Shown here one piece after another: positions 31,688 through 41,780 of a DNA stretch of 64,000 nucleotides. The translations under genes were made by a program, and so were the position numbers. Position 1 is the stretch's first letter. The number at the start of each line of letters is the position of its first letter. The stretch is from contig CATIUR010000001.1 in the NCBI GenBank assembly GCA_949592205.1, positions 212,542,250 through 212,606,249 on the forward strand. Reading direction: 5' to 3'. Below the pieces are notes generated by a model that saw only the letters and a list, made by a program, of their open reading frames with translations, searched no databases and was not told where the DNA came from. This DNA comes from Helichrysum umbraculigerum. Lineage: Eukaryota > Streptophyta > Magnoliopsida > Asterales > Asteraceae.

Positions 31688-34050
31688 TGTAACACCCCCG
31701 AAATTCACTGTTTTGCGGAAGCATACATGGGTGTTACTAATCAATATACAAAGCACAAGATATACAGCAAACGACCTCTAAATGAGACGTTTTGAAAATT
31801 AGTTACATTCCATAGATATAATGTTTGAAAACTTAGTGTTTTCGTATACAAAATGTAGTTTCCCCTAGAGTCCACGCGTATAGCGGGAGATTCTATTACA
31901 TAATCGTAATCTACAAAAGATAATGCTAAGAATCTCCGTTAATGCAGTTGTGTTGAAATCATGCGACTCTAGCTAAAATCCTGGAGTAATCCTACTCCAT
32001 CCGGGTACCTGAGAAAACATGCTAAAAAGTGTCAACCAAAAAGGTTGGTGAATCTCACAGGTTTGTAAATAATATCGGCTTTGAACACGAGATTTCATTA
32101 GTAGTGCCCGTAGGCGTAAAATCAGCCATTGCAATCCAGCAATCGTAAAATCAGTATTTGCAATCCAGCAAATGTAAATAAATAAGTTTATACCGTTGCC
32201 ATGAGGCTCATAATCGAAGCTTAACCCGTAATAATATGTTTGCTCCCGTGACATGCTCGTAAGTGAGCAAGCATCAGTAACGAATAAGTTGTCACCCGTT
32301 TATACGTGTAAATCGGTACGTGGCAGCGCTACTGCCCCGGGTGGGGAGGGTCATTTCCCTAATGGATCCATTAACTACTGTTCGCGCTTAAGTCCATAAC
32401 TAACGATATATGATGGAGAGACTTCTGTAGATAGTAACAACTCATGCAATTCCGTTTGGTATAGTAAACAGTTTAGTACTTGTGTTCAAGAAAAAGTAGT
32501 AGCATGTATCTCCCCCAATAAGATAAAACAGTAAAAGTGGGGCCGTAAGACTCACCTGAGTCTTTGCAAGTACGTTTATATCAATAAACGAGTAAGTAAT
32601 ATCAACTGTAGGTTCTCCGAACCCGTAACCTTCAAATGCCTAAACATATAAATTTAAGTAAGTAGATGTCTCGCAAGACCATCTAGGCTAGTTGTTTACA
32701 CAACTCATTATGTCCAAGTGTTTGTTTAGTAATCCGTTTGTAGTTTGAAAACAAATATGGCCCGTTGGTGACGGTTTGTAATAATGATTCAAAGTGTTAT
32801 CATTTATAACGCAATTTAGTGTAATTGTAATAGAAAGTATGTTCTATGACGTTTGTTAAGTCGTATGACATAAGTATTTGAAGTTGTGTAAGTTCGACAC
32901 TTAGTAAAATCTGACTTTTCAAGGTTCTGGTTTGTGCGACGTAGCATGCGACGTAGCATGCGACGTAGGGTGCGACGTAGGCAGGTACGTCGCATGATGC
33001 GACCTTCGCAATTCAATGCGACGTAGGAGGCGACGTTAAAGTCTACGTCGCTATGTGCGACGTCCGCAAGTTAATGCGACGTAATAGGCTGCGTCGCTAG
33101 TGCGACGTTGGGATTTTTGTGCGACGTAGGCCGCGACGTCGCTAAATGCGACGTTTTGAGCTACGTCGCAGATAGTCCAGCGTCTCTGCGACGTAGCGGT
33201 CTGATCGGAATTTGGTGGCCGGAAAATCGGTCGAAAAGCTTCCGTTCGGTCCAAATCTTTTACCCAACCCATTTTTGGACATTTTAAGCATATATAAACC
33301 ATAAAAACGTAAAAATGAGCAAAAACGGAGAGTTTCGGGTTTTATCGGAAACTTACAAAATGTCGGATAGAAAATCCGAAAAGATAGGAATGTAGATCGT
33401 GTTGTCGTGGTCACTTTTCTCCAAAAGAGTGGTATGATTCGGCGAGGTTTCGTGGTGTTATTTTGCGATTTTAGTGATGAAATTGGTTTGGTGATTGAAA
33501 GTAAAAGAAAGAGAGAGAGAGAATGGAAAATGAAAATGGGGAAAAAGAAGGAAAGTGGTGATTTAGGTGGGAGATCCCCACCGTTTTCAGTGTACGCCCC
33601 GCGCTCCGTGCGGTGTTCGTTTCCCCCGTCGTTTAAACGTTATATTTTTAAAAGGTGACGGGAATATTTTAATGAAATACCTTGAAATTAATTATAAAAA
33701 CATTTGTCGAAGTATTAAAATTTTTAACTTGCGTTTAATACGTATTCGCTAAATTATTTAAAATGTCGTCGCGATATTATAATCAATGTTTGTTCGCTGT
33801 GTATTTTATATAATAAACTACGTTCTCATTATTTAGGTAAGTTTCTGTCACCAACGTCCAAGTAACTTTGTCGGACTCCGTCCGGTTAATTCGTACGATT
33901 AATCCAAATCGCGTAAGTACACACATATATATATAATTCACCTTATATATATATACAAATAGAGTCTGCAATTAGTCCTATTACATACTAATTACAACTA
34001 GTTACAACTAATTAGGCATAATTAATTATCCTAATTTAGCAGGTGTTACA
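31688..34050 (-). repeat. B 5' LTR (copy 2)
   Basis: TGTAACACCCCCG to GGTGTTACA, 2363 bp, adjoining the primer site. Its GCGACGT array lies at 32936-33194. It is followed by X sequence (GTATT...). Confidence 0.88.
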
Positions 34051-35326
34051 GTATTATATATATATATGATTATAGTGATATGAATTGTGATTGTACATGT
34101 TACCGGATAGCTTTCGAGCTAGAGGTGGGTACAATCACAAGTTAGTGATATGAAGCTTATGAAGTTATGATGTAGAGTTGCTAGTTTCACTAGCATAGTG
34201 TTTATGTAGCCATGTTATGTATTATTTGATTAAATTGCATATATGCTCACTAAGCAAAAGTGCTTATTGTTTAAGTGTTTTATGTTTTAGGTGAAAGTGG
34301 ACAAGGAAAGGGGAAGGCGGTTTAAGGGGATAGCATGGATTGCATGATATTAGAGTATGGCAAATTTTTTCTTTGAAGTATCGTTTAGATAAGACTTGTG
34401 TAAAGCGCCCTTTTAAGACATGTTTTAAAAGTTAGTCATGGTGAGCCATGACATATGAAATTTTGATGTGGTTTGACTTTCAAAGTCACGAATACTTGAA
34501 TATGATGTAAATTATGGTTTTGAAGCTTTAATGTAAGTGTTTGAATTAAATTAGTGTTTATGGATTGGTTTTATAAAAAATATAGTGAATCAATGGTCAA
34601 ATGTGTTTTCATTTGAAATGGAGTGTTGATATGTAGTCAACCATTCCATTAGTCAATTATAGGTTGTGATTGGCTAGTCATTGGGTCAAAGTAGTCATTG
34701 TGGGTCAGCGGGTCAAAAATGGTCGATATGGGTCATTAAATGCACTTACGGTCTAAAACGGGTTAGAGTAGGGTTAAGGGTGTGGTGAAGCATCTTACAA
34801 CTTTGTTTTAATATGTATGATATGTGGTCAAACCCATAATGTCTCAGCCTTCATGGTTTGAGACTTGATATGCACACAAAATGGTCATTTTTGGGTCAAA
34901 AAGAGTCATACGCCAAAATCCCGTATCGTTGTGAAATTTGGAAAAGTGTAAAAAGGAAAGTCTTCGTTTTGATCATAGGGACGTGCCTGCAAATTTTTAT
35001 GTTCTAACTCCTTGTCGTTTTCGAAATATGATTGTTCAAAGTTCGGATTTTGGTAATAAGAAAAAGCTGATACAGGGGGGGGGGGGGGGGTTCTCGACTC
35101 CAGACAGGGGTCTTGGAGGCGAGAGCTTAGAAATAAAATTTCTTGGTTGGACTTCTCGACTCCAGATAGAGGTCTTGGAGGCGAGAGCTGTCAGATTTCA
35201 AAATTTTGAACATTTAAGTGGTAAATAAATGAAGTATAGATACAAGTAATTAAATAGATAGTTATAATGTATGGGACCTAATAAAGTGTGTTTTTAGTGT
35301 TGTATAAAAAAAAATTGGGCGTTTCA
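34051..35326 (+). repeat. right part of X LTR, copy 2
   Basis: Identical to 24205-25479 apart from one extra G in the homopolymer. It ends GGGCGTTTCA and is followed by CATAA at 35327-35331. The left part of X is not present here. Confidence 0.85.
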
Positions 35327-35331
35327 CATAA

Positions 35332-36247
35332 GGTTAAGATCAAGACATAAACACAATCACTTAATTTATACAAACTTAATATGGTCAACCTCGTTTAATA
35401 TAAATCAGTCTAACTATGTCAAGAACAATCATTAATATATTATAATATAGACAATTCTTGAATAATAAAAATTCAATAATATAGTTACAACATAAACATA
35501 AATTCATATAATAAACTCAATCAACATTCATTCAAATAGCTATAACGAAAACCTAATTCACAAGTAATTCAAATAAACAATATCCATAAATTAACTCAAT
35601 AAGCTTATTAAAGTTACAAGGATAAAGAAATCGAATCAATTGTCGAACCAGATTTTCCTAGCGTTAAAAACCTTCAAACCCTAGCTCTTTAGCCTCCAAA
35701 ATCGCACCTTAAGTCGACCTAAAACCCTAATGATCGAATTTTGTATTCTTGAATTGTATATCGTTAAACCTAAACTAGGCCTCTATTTATAGTTTTGCTG
35801 GCCGACCTCCAAACCGCCGGTTGGGTATTCCAACCGCCGGCTGGAGCAAAATGTGTCCTGGTCCAACTCCGCGTCTTTCACCGCCTTAATCCTTTTATAC
35901 CCCAACCGCCGGTTGGTAAATCCAACCGTCGGTTGGTCCTGATTTTCAGAATCTTCCAACTTCGGATTTGGGCTTCATTTTTGGGCTTCCATCTATTCTT
36001 TAACGGATTTTAATATTTCTTCTGGCCCAATTCTTCAATTTTAATATTTTAGTCTTTAATTCTTTAAGGTTTAAGCTCCTTTTCTAAATATATTTCATTT
36101 TCTTTAGTTTTGGACTTGTTCTCCTTCATTTTTCTTCAATCTTCAATTAAAATACATCTCAGCAAATATTAACAAAATAAGTATCTAAAATCATATAAAT
36201 GCACTAAAATGTATATAAATATAGGGATAAATTACTATAAAATATAC
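35332..36247 (-). repeat. 5' LTR of W, second segment, copy 2
   Basis: Same as 25485-26400. It ends in the TATAC target site of F at 36243-36247, and the last 20 bp of the LTR follow F at 38825-38844. Confidence 0.78.
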
Positions 36248-36635
36248 TGTGAAAACCCAATAACGATCTAGCTCTAGATTGTTTAGATCTAATCTAGGAT
36301 CAATGATAACAAAGATAATAATATGCAGCGGAATAGAACAATAACATCAAAGTTATCATAACAAAAAGCCTCAATTCTATTTGATCATGATAGAACGATT
36401 ATACAAATATAACAGGATCAAGAAACCTTGATCTTGAGGCTAAACAAACCCTTAGATGTCTACATTATGTGTGCACACCAAAACCTATGTCCCTATGTCT
36501 CTTTATATAATAGAGATCTTTAGGGTTACAAGAAATCATAATTATACTAGGAGACTAATAAAAATAAAACTATTCAACTTTAGTCCCTCAACTTTCGTCT
36601 TTTATTTAATCTCATCAAATTAATAAATCCTAACA
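36248..36635 (-). repeat. 3' LTR of F
   Basis: TGTGAAAACCC to CCTAACA in plus orientation. It differs from the 5' LTR at about three positions. Confidence 0.88.
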
Positions 36636-36650
36636 ATCTTCCCCTATTTG

Positions 36651-38413
36651 ATGATGACAAAATATCAATCTTCTTGCCGAAACTTCCCCTTGAATCTTGA
36701 TTTCTTGTAAACATGTCATGCATACTAAGCTGCAAATCTTTGACCTTCAAATCTTCTTCCCCTTTTTGTCATAATCCAATAGGGGTCTTTTGCAACTTGT
36801 AAACACTTCCCCTCAAGTGTTACATGTAGATGATGAAACAATAAACAGTAAGCTTCCCCTTAAAATATGTTCACCATCTCTTGAATCTCAAATTCGATTG
36901 GCTCTATGTAATGATTACTGGTCGGTGAAGAAAATAGAGTATAACAAACTTAATAAAGAAGTCAAATCTTCCAAACTTGTACCTTATATCTTGTACTATC
37001 CACGACGTTGAACTTATAATCCAATGTATAAGTAGACCGCAATCTCTTTGACAAAAATCCTTATTTTTCCAACATAAGTCACTGAGCATATCAAAACTCT
37101 TTCAAGTGATAGCAAATGTGAGCATTGAGCATCATAAGTTTAATCTCACACGTTTGCTAGATTTGTCAAGTCTTCGTCGTCTCCATACAAACCAAACAAG
37201 TTATCTTCAAAGCTCTTCATCCACCACTTTGAGATATGATAAGATACAAACCCGTCAAACTTAACTACAATATCATATAAGCTATAATCGATCTTCTTCA
37301 TAATCACATCTTCATATAATCTTCATGAACGAGCCATTAAATCAATAAGAATAAATTGTTATTAAAACAATTCCAATCGAGATCCAAATTTTTCTTATAC
37401 AGTAACCATAAGAACTGTACAGATAACCATCCAATAATAGCAACGAATACCATGTAGTACCATCCATGACGAGTATCACTAATTCCGCTAGTGTTTGAAA
37501 AATGACTAACAGTGGTTCTCGCTACCCAACAGTGGCAAAATTATATTAACAGTGGCAACTACTAACTAGCAGTGGCAACTACTAACAGTGGCTATACCGA
37601 ACAGTGGTTACTATGTATTAGCAGCGGTAGGATTTTGTGATAGCAGTGGCAAGCTTGTACTAACAGTGGCAAGCTTATACTAACAGGGGTAAGCCTGTAC
37701 TGACAGAGGCAATGTTGTACTAGCAGAGGCAAGCTTGTACTAGCAGCGGGACACTTTGTGCTAACAGTGGCTGAGCAGTGGCTAGCACATGTAACTAACA
37801 GGGGCAGCAACTTCAGAATTATATATCTCTCTGATGACGTATCTGATCATGCTCAAATTTTTACACGAAGTCGATCAATGTTTCATTAACCACATATCCA
37901 AAAATCAAGTCGATCCAATGGTTAACGAATCTACAGTAATTTTCTGACTTCAGCTGCACGAAAGAAACCATAAACCTACTGCAGCAAATTCGAATTTGAA
38001 TATCTCTAAGTAGAAACATCCAATCACAACGAAAATTTTACACAATGTAGAAACATATGTCTTCTATAACATATCCAAATATCATAAACTTTCGTTAGAT
38101 AACGAAGACACAGTGATCGTTTTACTTCTGCCGTTTTGAAAAACCCTAAACTTTCAGCAACCAATTTCGACAATGAATATCTCTTAATTAAAAGCTCAGA
38201 TCAAAAATTCCTTTGGTAGGAATGTGCGCCTATATGTTAAGAACCTACAGTTCAAATTTCACGACAATCTAACGGTTAACGAAGGAGATCCGAATTTTTT
38301 TACCATGGCTGTGCAGAAAGTGACGAATTACGAATTTTTCTTCCAATCTTCTAGGGTTTCTTCGATACGGCTTCTCTTGCTTGTAAAACTTGTAGATCCT
38401 AGATCACGAGCCA
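36651..38413 (-). other. interior of F, noncoding
   Basis: No ORF above about 70 codons that looks real. The region 37498-37805 is the CCNCTGYYAG word array (minus strand). A candidate leader with short ORFs lies near the primer site. Confidence 0.7.
37498..37805 (-). repeat. CCNCTGYYAG word array in F
   Basis: About 17 copies of CTRRCAGNGG (plus strand), mostly 20-30 bp apart, with N being T, C, G or A. In element sense the word is CCNCTGYYAG, the same orientation as in copia-1. Confidence 0.85.
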
Positions 38414-38431
38414 CCTTGCTTTGATACCAAT

Positions 38432-38819
38432 TGTGAAAACCCAATAACGATCTAGCTCTAGATTGTTTAGATCTAATCTAGGATCAATGATAACAAAGAT
38501 AATAATATGCAGCGGAATAGAACAATAACATCAAAGTTATCATAACAAAAAGCCTCAATTCTATTTGATCATGATAGAACGATTATACAAATATAACAGG
38601 ATCAAGAAACCTTGATCTTGAGGCTAAACAAACCCTTAGATATCTACATTATGTGTGCACACCAAAACCTATGTCCCTATGTCTCTTTATATAATAGAGA
38701 TCTTTAGGGTTACAAGAAATCATAATTATACTAGGAGACTAATAAAAATAAAACTATTCAACTTTAGTCCCTCAACTTTCGTCTTTTATTTTGTCTCATC
38801 AAATTAATAAATCCTAACA
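38432..38819 (-). repeat. 5' LTR of F
   Basis: 388 bp next to the primer site, followed by TATAC and the last 20 bp of the W LTR. Confidence 0.88.
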
Positions 38820-38844
38820 TATACTATCTATTTGATGCTTATCA

Positions 38845-39113
38845 GCTGTGGAAATACTGTCAACCCTATCGTATAGTACACCGTGAATCAATAAGGGATT
38901 TATTGGGATATGTTTAAATAGTGAGGGTTGGGTTTATATCATAGATGGTCAAGCTTTAATACAAACTTAGTAAACTAGTCCAGAGTGACCGTAAAGTATG
39001 TGGCACCCGAAAGACCATAAATCAGCACAGTACTTCGTATAACGTTTAAGTATGTGGGAAAAGCTAAGGAACTGCCGTTGGTTGAAGACTGTGTCACATC
39101 CTGGTTGAACCAC
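38845..39113. other. host sequence between W and A (left part)
   Basis: Not assigned. It continues after A at 58278 and ends in ACCAC (39109-39113), the target site of A. I saw no reliable motif. Confidence 0.5.
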
Positions 39114-40163
39114 TGTTGGCTCCCGATCAGGTCGGTGTCGTTAACGATTACTAACCGGGCACCAGCAGTGGGTGTTTTAAATTTGTAATTGCGGGGCCTA
39201 AGTTTTCCCTAACGATGCTAATCATAAGGGTAAGCAAGTGGTAGGTATGACCTAGAGTCGTTCTTCAAACCGACTGAATTGAAACTAAGGCGTGGCAGAT
39301 GAGGGCTTTCAAACTAGTGAAGGGTTTATAAAATAGTGGGGGTTTTGGTTTTTATATTAACTAACTTAGGCAAGTAAATAAACAAAAACGAAATAAAAGT
39401 AAAACGTAAAGCAGATAAATAAAGATAGTGTTTGCTGAGACTTCGTTAATTAAGTTATGGGATGATATTTGGAGAAACTGTTTTGAAAGATATTAGTTAA
39501 TTATCATTCTTGAATACTTGTATGTAAACACTAGATTCCCTACTAATTGAAATTCCATTAGCATGTCACACCGGGAGCTAGCCGGCGGCGGTAGGCTGGT
39601 GGGGGTCCAGCCGGCGGCGGTAGGCTGGTGGCCGGCGGCGGTGGGCCCACCCCTGCCCTGTTGCGTCGTTTGTTGCTTCGTTTCTTGATTCGTGCGTGTT
39701 TTCTTCGTTATACGTCCGTTTGAGTTGATTCTTTTTTTGTTGGATTCATAATTCAAAAAAGAAGATTTTGACATAGGATAGGCCCTGAGATGAGTTCCCT
39801 AGCTCCAGATATTGTGTACGGATCATTTGGATCTTCCGGCGGGCGCGAAATCTTCATTCTTTACCCGTTTTGGTTGATTCTTCTTCTGTTGGATTCGAAT
39901 TTTTAAAACGAACATCTTGGAAATAATGGATGTTGGTGGAGGGCACTTTAGTCTTGAAATCTCGTTTTTATGCCTCGAATCTTCAAACGTGTGTGGAATC
40001 TTCGTTTTACATCCGTTTTGCTTGATTTTTATCGTGCAACCTTGTTTTGACCATCTTGGCATAATATCATTGATTTGTACCATATTTGAGTTTAAAATGC
40101 CAAGAATCGTTCCAGAATGAGAGAGATATCGGTAGTAAAAACGTGACTTTTTACGCGATATCA
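39114..40163 (-). repeat. 3' LTR of A, with internal deletion
   Basis: TGTTGGCTCCC to GCGATATCA, 1050 bp. It aligns with the 5' LTR to 39581 (GAGCTAG) and again from the GGCGGCGG repeats on; the part equivalent to about 56228-57698 is missing. It keeps CCAGCC-N10-GGCTGG repeats at 39581-39650. Confidence 0.85.
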
Positions 40164-41780
40164 AGTATCCCACACTTAGAACTTTGCTTGTCCTTAAGCA
40201 AACTAGTATTCAACATGGTTAAAGATAAGAAGATAATGAAATATTTTTAGGCGGATCTTTTTACTAAGGGGTTTCGGGAAAGTAAAATACTTGTTCCTTG
40301 AAAAGGAAAGTTTGTAATCTTTAGGAGCATGCTTGTGATCTTTGATCTTGGATACATGACTAGGCGATCCTCTCAAGGTGGTCATTCAAATCACTATAAG
40401 TGTTTAGGGTTCCCTATTCTATTATATCAATCGCTCAGAACGCCAGTCATGTATCGTTTATCGTCATATGCTTGATCGAGTATCAAATCGTTACCTTTTA
40501 GGTGAGTGCGAAGTCAATCTAGCCACAATCATTCTAAGGGAGGTGATGTAGGGTTTGTGGAGTGGAGTGTTGGTGGTATGAGAGGGGGTTGTGTTGGTTT
40601 TTCATAGGTTTTCTTTTTGGTGAAGCGAAAAGCTGAAATTTTTGAATTTTCGGGAGATTTGACGCCTTTTTCTTTTGGGAGGAGTCTTTTTCTCCATTTG
40701 ACTTTCTTTTCTTCGAATTTTCTAAGATATTTTTTTTTCGACGTCATATCCTTAATACTTCTCTTTTTTCATCTTTGGAACTTTCTATGAAGTTTGAGGG
40801 ATGCTTTTGAGTAGGTAAATGGGGTAACGTACTTATTTTTGGGTATATGGATGGGTTCAAGAATGATGTGATTCGATCTCCTTTTTGATTCACCAGTTCG
40901 GATTCGAAATGCATAGCAAGAGCAAGTTCTGATTCTAAACGCATACATCGGCACACTCAAGAATCGAAAAAGTGAAGCATTAAAAGTGAATGCTTTTCAT
41001 ATGGCTCAAGATACCTCACGAATCGAAAGTTGGGTTGTTGTGTGCTTAGTCATGTGATGCTCTTTATGGGATTACTAAACTTGTTTTTCAAAAGAATTTG
41101 TATTTTATTTTTCCTTCTTCCCCAAAGTAAATCATTCTTTGTTTAAATTTTTTCATTTTCAACATATTTTTAACTCAATTTTAAAAATTTTGTTTACTTT
41201 TATGGAGAAGCAGGGTCTTATAAAGAGCAACGAGTTTAGAATCAAGCATTTACCATTATCCATTTAACAGTAGTGCAACTACTGCTATCCCACACTTAAA
41301 GGAACATCGTCCTCGATGTTAAACTAAGCTCATAATGGGGTAAAATCCCACACTTAGGATTTGAAACATCTTAGACGTATTCTTTTAGCGGTGTGTTTTG
41401 GGTTTGAATCCCACACTTAGTGATAAGCATAGTGGATATGGTATATTTAAAACGAATGAAAGAGACGGTATAGAAGTACTCCCCAGTATTTGCTGTGTTC
41501 CTTGGTATGCGTCTGCCGAACTTCGTCTTCTTGGGTTCACTCTTGATCAAGTCTTCTTGTGATTGGTCTCGTAGGTGTGAACACGTTGGATATACTTTTC
41601 TTTAATGCGCGGCGTCAAAAACTTGATGCGTCAGGCAGAAACTTGTTCGTATATCCAAGTGTGAAAGATAGTCGGAGACTTCATCACTTCTTGGAATGTG
41701 AAATTGCGGGAATGTAAAACACGGGTCGCCTCCCGAGAAGCGCTCTTTTAAATTCGAGAGCTCGACTTCTTCTCTTCTAT
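40164..41780 (-). other. 3' untranslated interior of A
   Basis: No convincing ORF. Boxes reading CCCACACTTA occur at about 40170, 41289, 41348 and 41410. Two adjoin hairpins: 40183-40202 (TTTGCTT/AAGCAAA) and 41303-41320 (AACATCG/CGATGTT, loop TCCT). A GCCTCCCGAGAAGCGC box lies at about 41730-41745, directly after the ORF in element sense. The element-sense GGACAAGCAAAG...AAGTGTGGG beside the LTR is the expected polypurine context of Athila/Tat elements. Confidence 0.65.

Larger units (their letters stand above)
31688..36991. repeat. duplicated block, copy 2 (D2)
   Basis: Second copy of D1, offset by 9846-9847 bp. Here F continues unbroken past 36991, which shows that the D1 end is the derived junction. 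Confidence 0.9.
36248..38819 (-). mobile_element. F: small non-autonomous copia-type LTR element
   Basis: 2572 bp, with LTRs 36248-36635 and 38432-38819 (388 bp each, about three differences) and a perfect duplication TATAC (36243-36247, 38820-38824). Element sense is minus: primer site 38418-38431 (ATTGGTATCAAAGC) and polypurine tract 36636-36650 (CAAATAGGGGAAGAT). The 1.8-kb interior has no ORF of note, so F depends on proteins from another element. The same sense-strand CCNCTGYYAG words as in copia-1, and a similar polypurine-LTR junction (GGGGRAGAT then TGTT), suggest a Sirevirus-type partner. Confidence 0.85.
15134..38844 (-). mobile_element. W: non-autonomous Athila/Tat-like LTR element, heavily nested
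   Basis: Minus-strand element. The 3' LTR is at left (15134-15954, truncated by G), the internal region at 15955-20196, and the 5' LTR at right, starting at 20197 and ending GATGCTTATCA at 38844. The right LTR is interrupted by X, B and F and by a tandem duplication. A tRNA-Asp type primer site, a GGACAA...AAGTGTGGG context near the 3' end and a CTTCTCGGGAGGC box are features I associate with Athila/Tat elements. There is no gag, RT or integrase, so it must move in trans. The LTR copies differ by several percent, making W one of the older elements here. Confidence 0.75.

Noticed and set aside
21842..34050. The two B LTRs as the ends of one complete element
   Set aside because: X, W and F sequence follows the left LTR before B interior begins, and B interior is truncated at 27142; the left LTR belongs to the duplicated block.
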